From NCBI RefSeq assembly GCF_008298035.1, contig NZ_CP042910.1, forward strand, positions 2,004,001 to 2,068,000: DNA of 64,000 nt, in the 5' to 3' direction. Source of the DNA: Gimesia maris (GTDB taxonomy: Bacteria > Planctomycetota > Planctomycetia > Planctomycetales > Planctomycetaceae). Below the pieces are notes generated by a model. The model worked only from the letters and a program-made list of their open reading frames with translations, made no database searches and had not been told where the DNA came from. This document shows, piece after piece, positions 1 to 9,842 of the stretch (the stretch's first letter is position 1; each line of letters opens with the position of its first letter). The translations under genes were made by a program, and so were the position numbers.

Positions 1-258
1 CGTGACGGAGGGCTGTTTTCCCTGCAGTTTCGTGACGGTCTCCACGGTGTTGCCCAGCCGGGCGGAATCGATCTCGGCGATGGTGACAATTTCGGCCTGG
101 GGATTTTCAGCGAAATGACGGTTGAGGGCCGAGGCGCGACCGCCGGCACCAATCATGCCGACACGAATGCGTTCGCTGGCAGCGGCTTTGGCAACCTGTT
201 CCAGAGAGAGTGAGGCCAGCCCGGCGGCTGAACCCTGTAGAAACGTCCTGCGATCCAT
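1..258 (-). CDS. Gfo/Idh/MocA-family oxidoreductase, N-terminal part
   Basis: This is the first 86 codons of a gene that continues beyond the left edge. The ATG at 258 opens with a Tat-like segment (DRRTFLQG followed by an Ala/Leu-rich stretch), as in secreted planctomycete oxidoreductases. It then has a Rossmann NAD(P)-binding start, VGMIGAGGRASALNRH, and a following strand ending in IAEID, the usual acidic end of beta-2. This fits the NAD(P)-dependent Gfo/Idh/MocA family, which oxidises sugars, inositols and related polyols. The catalytic part lies outside the window, so the substrate cannot be given. Confidence 0.85.
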   Translation of the reverse strand, partial: MDRRTFLQGSAAGLASLSLEQVAKAAASERIRVGMIGAGGRASALNRHFAENPQAEIVTIAEIDSARLGNTVETVTKLQGKQPSVT

Positions 259-375
259 AGTAGGTGTGCTCCTGACTGGTGGTAGATGGTGGAGGAAACA
301 GATAGACGAACTTTGATTATAGGGGACAGGGAACGCGGGGCAAAAGAAAACTGGGAGATGGTTTCGATTATTTTT

Positions 376-397
376 GCTACCACGAAAAACACGAAAA
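376..397 (+). repeat. Dispersed CACGAAAAA repeat, copy 1
   Basis: Reads GCTACCACGAAAAACACGAA followed by AA. The same core occurs in either orientation near 908, 1145, 45832, 49632, 51498 and 53281, always outside genes. Confidence 0.7.
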
Positions 398-525
398 TAT
401 ATGAGAGAGGTATTTCCAGGGGGAGAATTTACTAAACTACAGATGCTGTTTCTTTGTTTGTTGTCTCTATCGTAAGATGAATGGCGGGAATACATTTTTA
501 TTTCATTCAGGCTGACAGGTTTCAA

Positions 526-822
526 ATGACAATTCCGCGAATCTATGCTGACTTTAATAAACTGGACCGGGATCGAAATGCGATCCTGCTTTGTGCTGGG
601 ACATGGAAGGATCTGGAAGAACAGGGAGTGCAGTTTTCGCGCGGGATGAAAGTCATATTAAGCCAGCCAGATGACATCGATGAAACTGGCCAACCGGATT
701 TTCTGGAAACGCCTGCGGTGATCGACTATGACGAGGAGCACCAGTACTGGGTCGGACGCTTTGACTGGAATGAACTTGAATATCGATCCGTGAAAGAAAA
801 GAGAGGGGCGGATGCTACCTGA
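526..822 (+). CDS. Hypothetical protein, 98 aa
   Basis: The frame is open from 481, but the ATG at 526 (MTIPRIYADFNKL) is the more natural start, because the 15 upstream codons are low in charge and have no clear ribosome-binding site. The protein is small, acidic and soluble, with no signal peptide or membrane segment. It has a possible beta-rich core (GMKVILSQPDD, then PAVIDYDEEHQYWVGRFDW). No family recognised. It stands alone, with a long gene-free stretch behind it, so neighbours give no hint. Codon use looks like the rest of the window, which supports it being real. Confidence 0.6.
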   Translation: MTIPRIYADFNKLDRDRNAILLCAGTWKDLEEQGVQFSRGMKVILSQPDDIDETGQPDFLETPAVIDYDEEHQYWVGRFDWNELEYRSVKEKRGADAT

Positions 823-1475
823 GCGAACGCTGTAAACGTTCGGGAGTTCAGTTGGCGATGAAGTGAAAAAACTGACTGAGTTGACTGATTGCTTGGGTGA
901 AAAGTTGCTACCACGAAATGACAAGAAATTACTGTGTTGGTAAGCCTGGAGAAGAAGTGGGTGGTACCGGATGTAATCCGGTATTGCCAGAGGCAACAGG
1001 AGGTTGCAGGGCAGACGATGTGAATCGTATGTGTTCCTCAAGATAAATTATTTCAGTTGGTGGCTATGTTATGAATTGATCTTGTGAGCTGAGACCTCCT
1101 GCTCGCTGCGCTCGGCCCGAATTGCATTCGGGCCTACCCGAAGATTTTTCGTGTTCTTTCGTGTTTTTCGTGGTAGCAAAAACGAATGTAAATAGGCATC
1201 CATTCTCCATCACAACGACCTGTTTTACGCCGCTGATCCGTGCAATCTTGTGTGGTCCAGCAGCTACGGGATTTCTTTATTTCGTTAATAAAAGTGTTTT
1301 GCCTGCGTTTCGTGCTGATCTGGTAAGTTCTGCGCGGGAATAGCCTGAAACTGCGTGGAAATCACGTTTATTTAGTTCATGGATCGACGTTGATGCGTTA
1401 TACTGGACGATGATTAAAATTCAGGCCTGATCAGAGTTTACTGATTCCCTCCTGCCTGTCTTTCAATCCCAGAGA
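823..1475. other. Gene-free stretch with dispersed repeats
   Basis: No convincing gene on either strand. It holds a degenerate copy of the dispersed repeat at 908-919 (GCTACCACGAAA), a perfect 8-bp inverted repeat at 1114-1134 (GGCCCGAA, 5-nt loop, TTCGGGCC) and a reverse-oriented repeat copy at 1145-1177. The last two form a composite unit that recurs in degenerate form near 51463-51517. Confidence 0.6.
1145..1177 (-). repeat. Dispersed CACGAAAAA repeat, copy 3 (three units)
   Basis: On the minus strand this reads GCTACCACGAAAAACACGAA, then a further ACACGAA-type unit, giving about 9-bp periodicity. It lies directly after the inverted repeat at 1114-1134. Confidence 0.7.
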
Positions 1476-4400
1476 GTGAGCTTCCCTAAGCCTATTGAGT
1501 GCGTTCATCTGAAAGCTTCGAGAAGGAGAACTGCTTTGCGTCCTTTCCTTTATCTGTCCTGCCTGAGTCTTGCCGTTGTCTGTGTCTTCAATCAGAACGC
1601 GTATGCGGAAGATCCACAAACGGCGTTGCAGCAGAAGCAGGCCGGGATTGAATTCTTCGAGAACAAAATCCGTCCCGTGCTGGTGGAATATTGTTACGAT
1701 TGCCATGCCGGGGAACCCGATCCGGAGAACGCTTCGTTCGTACTGGACACGCGGGCCGGAATTCGCATGGGCGGCGATTCGGGAAAAGCAGTCGTGCCTG
1801 GCAATCTGAAATCGAGCCTGATACTGCAGGCGATTGAACATGATCCCGATTTTTACGCGATGCCTCCCGATGAGAAACTGTCGGCGAATATCATCTCTGA
1901 CTTTCGCAAGTGGATTCAGATGGGCGCCCCCGATCCGCGGGAAGGAAAAGTGAAGACCAGTCCGCTAGCGAAGAAATCAGAACTGGCGTTTGACTTTGAC
2001 AAGGAACGCGAATTCTGGTCGTTCCGGCCGCTGACAAAGCCGACTGTTCCGGAAGTGAAACAAAGCGAGTGGCCGACCAACGATATTGATCGTTTTGTTT
2101 TGTCGAAGCTGGAAGCGAAACAGATGAAGCCCGTCAAAGGCGCGGATCGACAGACGCTGGTGCGTCGCGTTTATTTTGATCTGACCGGTTTACCTCCCAC
2201 GCCGAAACAGATTGAGCAGTTTGTGAATGATCCTTCTCCCCAGGCGTACGAGCATCTGATTGATCGCCTTTTAGAGTCGCCTCAATATGGTGAGACGTGG
2301 GGGCGTCACTGGCTGGACCTGGCGCGGTATGCCGATTCGAACGGGCTGGATATCAACCTGACGTTTTATAATGCGTGGCGGTACCGCGATTATGTCATCC
2401 AAGCCTTCAATCAAGATAAGCCTTACAATCAGTTTATCCGCGAACAGATCGCCGGCGACCTGCTGCCGTTTGAAAATGATGCAGAGCGGACAGAGAAGAT
2501 CGTCGCGACCGGCTTCCTGGTGATGGGAGCCAAGATGTTGAGTGAGCGTGATAAAGAAAAACTCCGCATGGATGTCGTCGACGAGCAGATCGATGTGACC
2601 GGGCGGGCCTTCATGGGAATGACGCTGGGCTGTGCCCGTTGTCACGATCACAAATTCGATCCGATTCCGATGACCGATTATTACGCACTCGCCGGGATCT
2701 TTCGCAGTACGGAAACCGTGCATGGTAACCGCTTGAACAACCAGTTTGTTTCAGGTTGGATGACGCGTCCACTGCCGATCAAACCGGAGCATGCGGCTGC
2801 GATTAAGAAATATGAAACCGATCTGAAAACGCTGGAAGAAAAACTGAAGTCTCAGTCTGATACATTAAAGAAACTGCAGGGGGACACCAGTCAGCAGCAG
2901 CGTTTGAAAGAACTCGCGGGAATTGTCGTCGACGATGCCGAGGCGAAGAAAACGGGTGCCTGGCAGGAATCGGTTTATTCCAAAAATTACCTGGGCGTCG
3001 GTTACGTGCATGATATGAACGAGGAGCAGGGGAAAAAGGCAATTCGCTTCATCCCGGATCTGCCAGCCGCTGGTAAGTATGAAGTCCGGTTTGCATTTCC
3101 GGGCAGCAACGGCCGTGCGAGTCAGGTGCCTGTAACGATTCAGACGAAACAGGGGCTGAAGACGGTCAACGTAGACCAGACGAAGCAGGGCCCGATAGAC
3201 GGCATCTTCACTTCACTGGGAAGTTTTGAGTTCGCAGCAGGAACAGCCGGCTATGTGGAAATCTCCAACAAGGGGGCTTCCGGCTATGTGGTGGTCGATG
3301 CGGTTCAGTTCCTGCCCCAGTTTGAACTGCCGAAACCGGATGTGAAGCTGGCAAAAAAAACAGAAGCAAATCCCGATACTGCTGAGAAGCAGAAACAGAT
3401 TAAGGAACTGCAGGCGAGTGTCAAATCGCTCAAATCGGAGCTGGCGAAATTAAAAGAGAATGCACCGCCGCCGGTACCGATGGCGCTGGCCGTGGGTGAG
3501 CAGCCTGACCCGGCGGACTACCGGATTGCACGGCGGGGAAATATTCATCAGCTGGGTGATAAGGTTGATCGCGGATTTCTGACGATTGCTTCACTGCAGG
3601 ATCCGCCGACCGTGAGTCCGCAGCAGAGTGGACGTCTGGAACTGGCCAACTGGTTGAGTCAGTCGCAGAATCCACTCACCAGCCGTGTGATGGTGAATCG
3701 TATCTGGAAGCACCTGTTCGGAAACGGGCTGGTTCGCAGTGTCGATAACTTCGGTCACCTGGGTGAGCAGCCCACGCATCCGGAACTGCTGGACTATCTG
3801 GCACAGCGGTTTGTCGCGGAAGGCTGGTCGATGAAGACGTTGATCCGCGAGATCATGGTGAGCTCTACGTATCGCCTGAGTTCTGACTTCAGTGAAGAAC
3901 GATATCAGAAAGATCCGGGGAACCACCTGGTGTGGCGGATGAATCGCCGCCGTCTGTCCGCAGAAAAAATCCGTGATGCCGTCCTGTCGATTTCAGGGAA
4001 ACTCGATCTGGCGCAGGGGGGCTCTTCGGTGGCGCACTATCCCGAGCAGGCGATCAGTCCGAACCGGAATAAAAAGGTGGACCAGAATCCGTCCGAGTTT
4101 CGGCGCAGCATTTATCTGCCGATCGTACGCGGCAATGTGCCGGCGGCGTTGACCGTGTTTGATTTTCCGGCTCCGGAAATGCTGGTAGGAAATCGCCCGG
4201 TGACAACAGTGCCTGCTCAGGCGCTGTTTATGATGAACAGTCCGTTCGTGGTTTCTCAGGCGGAGCAGACCGCGTCAAAACTGTTGTCTGACACACAGCA
4301 GAATGATCGCCAGCGTGTTTCACAGTTGTACCTGGCCTGCCTGGGGCGGGAAGCGACGGCAGCGGAACAGACCGAAGCGGTGCAGTATATCGATTCTCTC

Positions 4401-4511
4401 AAGCAACAGAATGACCAGGATCATACTGATGCGAAAGCGGCGGTGCAAAAGGCCTGGGCTTCGTACTGCCAGATCCTGTTTGCGTCGACCGAATTTCGCT
4501 TTTTGAACTAA
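1476..4511 (+). CDS. PSD1 and planctomycete cytochrome c domain protein (PSCyt1-DUF1549-DUF1553)
   Basis: Large secreted protein of 1011 aa from a GTG start, with a hydrophobic signal segment around residues 21-45. Domains in order: an N-terminal planctomycete cytochrome c domain with heme motif CYDCH (73-77); DUF1549/PSCyt2 from about 190 (DRFVLSKLE, LTGLPPTP, GRHWLDLARYADSNG) with a second CxxCH, CARCH (386-390); a coiled-coil-like stretch near 440-470; a beta-rich insert at about 490-610 resembling golvesin/carbohydrate-binding modules; a second coiled-coil-like stretch near 630-665; then DUF1553/PSD1 (SRVMVNRIWKHLFG, AQALFMMNSPFV). These proteins are paired with DUF1501 proteins, here 53 bp downstream. 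The biochemical role is unproven; extracytoplasmic redox or polysaccharide work is inferred. Confidence 0.92.
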   Translation: MSFPKPIECVHLKASRRRTALRPFLYLSCLSLAVVCVFNQNAYAEDPQTALQQKQAGIEFFENKIRPVLVEYCYDCHAGEPDPENASFVLDTRAGIRMGGDSGKAVVPGNLKSSLILQAIEHDPDFYAMPPDEKLSANIISDFRKWIQMGAPDPREGKVKTSPLAKKSELAFDFDKEREFWSFRPLTKPTVPEVKQSEWPTNDIDRFVLSKLEAKQMKPVKGADRQTLVRRVYFDLTGLPPTPKQIEQFVNDPSPQAYEHLIDRLLESPQYGETWGRHWLDLARYADSNGLDINLTFYNAWRYRDYVIQAFNQDKPYNQFIREQIAGDLLPFENDAERTEKIVATGFLVMGAKMLSERDKEKLRMDVVDEQIDVTGRAFMGMTLGCARCHDHKFDPIPMTDYYALAGIFRSTETVHGNRLNNQFVSGWMTRPLPIKPEHAAAIKKYETDLKTLEEKLKSQSDTLKKLQGDTSQQQRLKELAGIVVDDAEAKKTGAWQESVYSKNYLGVGYVHDMNEEQGKKAIRFIPDLPAAGKYEVRFAFPGSNGRASQVPVTIQTKQGLKTVNVDQTKQGPIDGIFTSLGSFEFAAGTAGYVEISNKGASGYVVVDAVQFLPQFELPKPDVKLAKKTEANPDTAEKQKQIKELQASVKSLKSELAKLKENAPPPVPMALAVGEQPDPADYRIARRGNIHQLGDKVDRGFLTIASLQDPPTVSPQQSGRLELANWLSQSQNPLTSRVMVNRIWKHLFGNGLVRSVDNFGHLGEQPTHPELLDYLAQRFVAEGWSMKTLIREIMVSSTYRLSSDFSEERYQKDPGNHLVWRMNRRRLSAEKIRDAVLSISGKLDLAQGGSSVAHYPEQAISPNRNKKVDQNPSEFRRSIYLPIVRGNVPAALTVFDFPAPEMLVGNRPVTTVPAQALFMMNSPFVVSQAEQTASKLLSDTQQNDRQRVSQLYLACLGREATAAEQTEAVQYIDSLKQQNDQDHTDAKAAVQKAWASYCQILFASTEFRFLN

Positions 4512-4564
4512 ATGATAGTGTGAATCACTGGATTCACTCGCCTTCATATGAAGAATGAACCGTT

Positions 4565-5974
4565 ATGGAAGCTCTCAATATTTCACGACGACAGATGTTG
4601 AAATCCTCAGCGTGTGGCTTTGGCTACATGGCGCTGGCCGGTTTGAGCGCGGAAGCCGCGTTGAAGTCTCAGTCTCCGCTGATGTCGAAGACGCCTCATT
4701 TTGAACCGCGGGCCAAACGGGTCATCTTCCTGTTTATGCATGGCGGGCCGAGTCATGTGGATACGTTCGATTACAAACCCCGTCTGAATAAGGAAGATGG
4801 TCAGCGACTGCCATTCAAGGCGGCGAAGAACATTGAGAAGTCTTCACAGGAAAATCTGCGGTTGATGAAATCGCCATGGAAGTTCAAGCAGCGGGGCGAG
4901 AGCGGTCTGTGGATTTCTGAACTGTTTGACAATGTCGCTGAGCACGCTGATGATCTGTGCGTGATCAACTCGATGCATACCAACGGTCAGTCGCATGGCC
5001 AGGCAGTGATGAAGCTGCATACTGGTTCGGACAGCCTGGTCAGGCCTTCCGTTGGCTCATGGATGGTGTATGGGCTGGGAACCGAGAACAATAATCTGCC
5101 CGGTTTCATTTCGATCTGTCCTTCACGTGGGCATGGGGGCGTACGCAATTACGGCAGTGCGTTTTTACCGGCTGTCTACCAGGGGACCGCGATTGGTGAT
5201 GCCGACACTGCAGCGAAAGAAGCACAGATCCGCTTTCTGGCCAACAACGGTGTCTCGGTCAGTCAACAGCGCAAACAACTGGGCCTGTTGCAGGCAATGA
5301 ACGAACGACATCTGACGCAGGTCAAGGTGGATAACGAAATCGAAGGCGTGATCAATTCGTATGAACTGGCGTTCCGAATGCAGTCGGAAGTTCCTGCACT
5401 GATGGATCTGAATTCGGAAACCAAAGAGACGCAGGCATTGTATGGCATTGATGACAAAACCACCGAAAACTTCGGTCGGCAGTGTCTGATGGCGCGTCGT
5501 TTTGCCGAAGCGGGGGTACGATATATTGAAGTCGCGCTGGGAAATAATAAATGGGATCAGCACAGCGGCTTGAAAAACGGTCACGAACGGAATTCGAAAA
5601 TGGTCGACAAGCCCATCGCCGGGCTGCTGGCGGATTTGAAGCAGCGGGGACTGCTGGACGATACCCTGGTTGTGTGGGGCGGCGAATTCGGACGGACTCC
5701 CATCGCGCAGGGGAAAAATGGCCGCGATCATAATCCGCAGGGGTATTCGATGTGGCTGGCTGGTGCGGGGGTCAAAAAAGGACACGTCCATGGGGCAACC
5801 GATGAGTACGGTTACTATGCGACCCGCGATAAGGTTCATATTCACGATCTGCATGCCACGCTGCTGCATCTGATGGGCATGGATCACAAGCGGTTGACTT
5901 ATCGTTACGCAGGCCGCGATTTCCGCCTGACCGACGTGTACGGCGATGTCGTTACCGAGATTCTCAACGGGTAA
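4565..5974 (+). CDS. DUF1501 domain-containing protein
   Basis: 469 aa, probably Tat-exported: [20 protein letters not shown] carries the twin arginine and a hydrophobic core. The fold is alkaline-phosphatase/sulfatase-like, with the family landmarks [38 protein letters not shown] and a C-terminal [12 protein letters not shown]. The repeated Asp/His positions match metal ligands of that superfamily, but no activity is established for DUF1501. It lies 53 bp after the PSD1 gene on the same strand and is probably co-transcribed with it. Closely related to the protein at 13492-14907, with nearly identical blocks around HGGPSH and GRDHNP. Confidence 0.93.
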   Translation: MEALNISRRQMLKSSACGFGYMALAGLSAEAALKSQSPLMSKTPHFEPRAKRVIFLFMHGGPSHVDTFDYKPRLNKEDGQRLPFKAAKNIEKSSQENLRLMKSPWKFKQRGESGLWISELFDNVAEHADDLCVINSMHTNGQSHGQAVMKLHTGSDSLVRPSVGSWMVYGLGTENNNLPGFISICPSRGHGGVRNYGSAFLPAVYQGTAIGDADTAAKEAQIRFLANNGVSVSQQRKQLGLLQAMNERHLTQVKVDNEIEGVINSYELAFRMQSEVPALMDLNSETKETQALYGIDDKTTENFGRQCLMARRFAEAGVRYIEVALGNNKWDQHSGLKNGHERNSKMVDKPIAGLLADLKQRGLLDDTLVVWGGEFGRTPIAQGKNGRDHNPQGYSMWLAGAGVKKGHVHGATDEYGYYATRDKVHIHDLHATLLHLMGMDHKRLTYRYAGRDFRLTDVYGDVVTEILNG

Positions 5975-6287
5975 TTCGCGACCGTTAGTCTTTGAAATTC
6001 ACAGATGAGAACCTGTGAGACCATCTGCCTGTCAGACCCTTATGCAGGTCTGTCCATAGTCTGTGCAAACCACTGATCTTGCTAAGCTTAAAGCTGTTCA
6101 GGGCTTCTGTTGAATGGGGGCCAGCAGGCCGTGGGGGTAGTTGCAGAAAGCAGCAGGAATAGTTACAATCCCGATCTCAGGCGGACTTTGCGCGCAACTC
6201 GTTGTCAATTCATGAGATATGAGCGAGTAGAGACCATGCAGAGTACTGAATCCATAAACAGAATATTCGAAAATCTGAAGAATCAAA
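5975..6287. other. Intergenic region before pheS with a 19-codon upstream frame
   Basis: Holds a short inverted repeat at 6033-6052 (CAGACC, 8-nt loop, GGTCTG) without a T-tract. A 19-codon frame at 6236-6295 starts ATGCAGAGTACT and ends in ATGTCTGA, overlapping the pheS start codon. It has one Phe codon only, so it is not a classical Phe attenuation peptide. Translational coupling is possible but unproven. No clear promoter could be assigned. Confidence 0.35.
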
Positions 6288-7271
6288 ATGTCTGACAATA
6301 ATGACGCGCTGGTAGAAGCCGCCATGGAGAGCATCGCGGCGGCACAAAATCTTGCAGAGCTGGACGAAGTACGGGTCCAGTACCTGGGGAAAAAGGGAAA
6401 ACTGAAATCACTGCAGCAGCAGTTGAAGTCATTATCGCCGGAAGAAAAACGGGAGTTTGGTAAAACGCTGAATGCCGTCAAAGAGAGCATCCAGACCGCG
6501 CTGGCCGAGAAGAAAGAAGTTCTGGAAGCCAGCGAAAAGACCGGACCACAAATTGATGCCATCGATGTGACGCTGCCAGGGGTTCGATCCCTGCCCGGTC
6601 ATCGACATCCCCTGATGGCGACCATGGAAGAAGTGAAATCGATTCTGATCGGTCTGGGATTTCGCTACGATGATTATCCTGAAGTCGAAACCGAATTCTT
6701 CAACTTCGACGCATTAAATACACCCGACTGGCACCCCGCACGGGATATGCACGACTCGTTCTACACGACTGTCGGAAATGTGCTCCGCACCCATACATCG
6801 GCTTTTCAGACCCGGGCAATGAAACAGTTCGGGCCACCGCCGTTGCGGGCGATGACTTCGGGACGCTGTTACCGTCGCGATGAAATTGATGCTTCCCATT
6901 TTCCGATTTTCCATCAGCTGGACGTGATCGCCATCGATCAGGATATCAGCTTTGCTGATCTGAAATGGGTACTGTATCAGCTGGCGAGTGCTTTGTTTGG
7001 CGAAGACGTGCAACTGCGTTTCCGGCCGAGTTATTTCCCGTTCACCACGCCCAGCGCGGAAGTGGATGTGATGTTTAACGGCAAATGGCTGGAGATCCTG
7101 GGAGCTGGCATGATTCGCCCTGAAGTGCTGCAGGCGGGGGGCGTGGATTCGGAACAGTGGCAGGGCTTTGCCTTTGGTCTGGGACTGGACCGGATGGCGA
7201 TGATTCGCCACGGGATCAGTGATATCCGGCTGATGTACGAAAATGAAGAAGCGTTTTTGCGTCAGTTTTAA
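6288..7271 (+). CDS. pheS: Phenylalanine--tRNA ligase alpha subunit
   Basis: 327 aa, the usual length for bacterial PheS. This is the catalytic subunit of the alpha2beta2 enzyme that charges tRNA-Phe in the cytoplasm. The N-terminal coiled coil (about residues 1-85, rich in Lys/Glu/Gln) binds the tRNA. Class II motifs are clear: motif 2 around TSGRCYRRDEIDASHF and FHQLDVIAID, and motif 3 at GFAFGLGLDRMAMIRHG. The ATG at 6288 follows a weak GAAG site and overlaps the end of a 19-codon upstream frame. pheT follows after 55 bp on the same strand, the standard order, and together they form one transcription unit ending in the terminator at 9813-9842. Confidence 0.98.
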   Translation: MSDNNDALVEAAMESIAAAQNLAELDEVRVQYLGKKGKLKSLQQQLKSLSPEEKREFGKTLNAVKESIQTALAEKKEVLEASEKTGPQIDAIDVTLPGVRSLPGHRHPLMATMEEVKSILIGLGFRYDDYPEVETEFFNFDALNTPDWHPARDMHDSFYTTVGNVLRTHTSAFQTRAMKQFGPPPLRAMTSGRCYRRDEIDASHFPIFHQLDVIAIDQDISFADLKWVLYQLASALFGEDVQLRFRPSYFPFTTPSAEVDVMFNGKWLEILGAGMIRPEVLQAGGVDSEQWQGFAFGLGLDRMAMIRHGISDIRLMYENEEAFLRQF

Positions 7272-7326
7272 TCCATTTTTCCTGGTAAAACCTGGCACGA
7301 ATATTCTGGCATAAGAAGAGAGAACG

Positions 7327-9780
7327 ATGCGAATTAATACTGGTTGGTTGCGCGATTACCTGGCGTCAGACTGTCAAGAACAGGAACTGCTCGACGCTTT
7401 TATGACTGTCGGCCTGGAAGTCGAAGAAGAATTTCATCTGGCCGAAGCGCTGGCGCCGATCCGCATCGGGTTTATTCGCGAGAAAAAGCCGTTGGGTGAT
7501 ACGGGCGCGTTGTATGAATGCCAGGTGGAAATCGAAAAAGGGAAACTGATTACCATCGTCTGTGCCTCTTCGCATCCTGTTGAAACTGGTTGGGGCGTAC
7601 CTGTCGCGGTCTCCGGTACGAAGCTGCCGAGTGGCGCATTGATTGGTGAAGGCAAGTTCAAAGGCGTTAAGTCACAGGGCATGCTCTGCCTGGACGGCGA
7701 ACTGGGGCTGATTGCCCGCTCAACCGGATTGCAGGTTTTCAATGACGAAGCGATGCTGGGCGCAAGCCTGCCTTCTGTTTCACCGATTGAAGAATCACTG
7801 GTCGAAGTCTCGGTGCTTCCCAACCGTCCCGACTGTCTGGGGATGATCGGCGTTGCCCGCGAAGTGGCCGCTGTATTAGGAATGGAATTGAAATATCCCA
7901 GTGCCCGCGAGTTGAATTCGCAGTCAGCTAAGGGCGATGCGGTCACCGTCAAGATTTTGGACGAATCACTTTGTTCGCGGTATACCTGCCAGGTGTTTGA
8001 TGGCGTGCAGGTGCGGACGTCTCCCCACTGGCTGCAAAGTCGTTTGCAGACCGCGGGATTGAGGCCGATCAACAATGTGGTGGATATTACCAACTTTGTC
8101 ATGCTCGAATGGGGCCAGCCACTACATGCGTTTGATTTCGATTCCCTCACAGGGAATCAGATTGAAGTCCGTCGCATTCGGAACGGGGAAAAACTCAAGC
8201 TGCTGGATGAAGCAGAAGTGGATGCAACTCACGAACCTTTGGTGATTGCGGATGGGGAAAAGCCGATTGCGCTGGCCGGGATCATGGGAGGCTGGGATTC
8301 GCAGACCACGACAGACTCCAAACGGATTCTGCTGGAAGCGGCCTGTTTTGATCCGGTCTGCATTCGAACTTCTGCCCGCAAACTGCGGATTGGCACCGAT
8401 TCTTCCTATCGCTTCGAACGGGGCACCGATCCCAACGGCATGCTGAGCGGCGCGTTCAACCGTGCCGCCGAGCTGCTGCAGGATGCGGAACTGTCAGCCG
8501 CCAGTCCCGCTTCAACCGTTACGGACAGTTATCCGAGCGTCAAGCAGTCGACTCAGTTCACATTAAGTGCCGCACGCGTCTCCAAGATTCTGGGCGCGAA
8601 CATCAGTGACAAACAGATCAAGGACTGTCTGACCAGTCTGGAAATGCAGGTTGAGGATGACCTCACGATTTCTGTTCCGACCTGGCGCGTCGATGTGAAC
8701 AATGAAGTTGTACTGGCGGAAGATGTGGCCCGCCTGTTGCGATATGACAGTATTGACATGAAACCGATGATGGCGACGACAACCAAAGGGCGCGTTTCGG
8801 ATACCGACAATCTGCGAAACAGTGTTGCCGGTTTTCTGACGAGCAACGGTTTCCTGGAATGTCGTACGCCACCTTTAACGACCGAACAGATTGCTCTCTC
8901 TTTCAGCCAGTGGCCCGGAGACGCGATCCAGGTACAGAACCCGATTTCCAAAGAGATGACCACACTGCGACAGAGCCTGGTAGGCAGCCTGGTTGAAGTG
9001 GCAGAACGCAATGCCAGGCGTGGTGCCAGCAGCTTCCGGTTCTTCGAAGTCGATCGGACATTCCGCCAGAATAGCGAGATTGATGAACGCTGGATGCTGG
9101 GAGGCGTGCTGGGGGGACCTGTAAATGATTCCGCCTGGATTGCTTCGGAAAAAGAGATTGACTTCCTGCGTGCCAAGGGGCTGGTGGAGAATCTGCTCTC
9201 ACATCTGAATGTGGATGGTTGCACGTTTGCCAGTGATACACCGGCGAACGGATATCGGGGGGAAGAGTTCGCCGTAATCAGCCAGGGCCAGCAGCGTATT
9301 GGAGCACTGGGACGCATTGATCTGGAAACGCTGGGCATCAAGGATCGGGCGCGCGTGCCTCTGTATGGATTCGAACTGGATCTGTCGACACTGATTACCG
9401 TAAAGTCACCGCCGGGCATGTTCAAAGGGCTGGCCCGAACACAGGTAATTGCCCGCGATATTTCGATTGTCGTTCCCAGTGATCTGCATTATGCCGAAAT
9501 TGAATCCTCCCTGGAAAAGGCATTCGCATCTGCTGTGGAAAATCTGGAAACGGAACCGCGAAAGGATGCGGGAGCCGATTTCATACTGCAACCGGAACTG
9601 GAAAGCGTGATCTGCGTCGATACCTTCTCTGGTGAAAGCGTGGGAGAAGGCGCGATGAGCCTGACGATTCGCATGTTGTTCCGTGATGCACTGCATACTC
9701 TGACATCCGGGGAAGCACAGCAACTGATGGATTATGTGGTGAAACAACTGCAGGCCGAATACGGAGTGGTGCAGCGGTAA
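7327..9780 (+). CDS. pheT: Phenylalanine--tRNA ligase beta subunit
   Basis: 817 aa, full length for the family. Domains in order: N-terminal MRINTGWLRDYL; an OB-fold tRNA-binding domain at about 40-150 (VCASSHPVETG, KFKGVKSQGMLC); the B3/B4 editing domain at about 210-390 (INNVVDITNFVMLEWGQPLHAFD, here split for clarity as INNVVDITNFV and GQPLHAFD); the B5 domain around 400-470; the catalytic-like core; and a C-terminal FDX-ACB anticodon-binding domain (ARDISIVVP through FRDALHTLTSGEAQQLMD). It forms the heterotetramer with PheS, encoded just upstream. The ATG at 7327 follows an AAGAAGAGAG ribosome-binding site. Confidence 0.98.
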   Translation: MRINTGWLRDYLASDCQEQELLDAFMTVGLEVEEEFHLAEALAPIRIGFIREKKPLGDTGALYECQVEIEKGKLITIVCASSHPVETGWGVPVAVSGTKLPSGALIGEGKFKGVKSQGMLCLDGELGLIARSTGLQVFNDEAMLGASLPSVSPIEESLVEVSVLPNRPDCLGMIGVAREVAAVLGMELKYPSARELNSQSAKGDAVTVKILDESLCSRYTCQVFDGVQVRTSPHWLQSRLQTAGLRPINNVVDITNFVMLEWGQPLHAFDFDSLTGNQIEVRRIRNGEKLKLLDEAEVDATHEPLVIADGEKPIALAGIMGGWDSQTTTDSKRILLEAACFDPVCIRTSARKLRIGTDSSYRFERGTDPNGMLSGAFNRAAELLQDAELSAASPASTVTDSYPSVKQSTQFTLSAARVSKILGANISDKQIKDCLTSLEMQVEDDLTISVPTWRVDVNNEVVLAEDVARLLRYDSIDMKPMMATTTKGRVSDTDNLRNSVAGFLTSNGFLECRTPPLTTEQIALSFSQWPGDAIQVQNPISKEMTTLRQSLVGSLVEVAERNARRGASSFRFFEVDRTFRQNSEIDERWMLGGVLGGPVNDSAWIASEKEIDFLRAKGLVENLLSHLNVDGCTFASDTPANGYRGEEFAVISQGQQRIGALGRIDLETLGIKDRARVPLYGFELDLSTLITVKSPPGMFKGLARTQVIARDISIVVPSDLHYAEIESSLEKAFASAVENLETEPRKDAGADFILQPELESVICVDTFSGESVGEGAMSLTIRMLFRDALHTLTSGEAQQLMDYVVKQLQAEYGVVQR

Positions 9781-9812
9781 GCGGTGGCTGATGTCCATTT
9801 AAAATCAAATCG

Positions 9813-9842
9813 CACGCCTCAATTCCGGGGCGTGTTTTTTTT
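9813..9842 (+). terminator. Rho-independent terminator of pheST
   Basis: Stem CACGCC (9813-9818) pairs with GGCGTG (9829-9834) across a 10-nt loop, followed by a run of eight T. It lies 33 bp after the pheT stop. Confidence 0.85.

Noticed and set aside
5165-5887. 240-codon minus-strand frame inside the first DUF1501 gene
   Set aside because: Opposite-strand shadow of a clear gene, rich in His/Gln/Arg/Ile as typical for such shadows.
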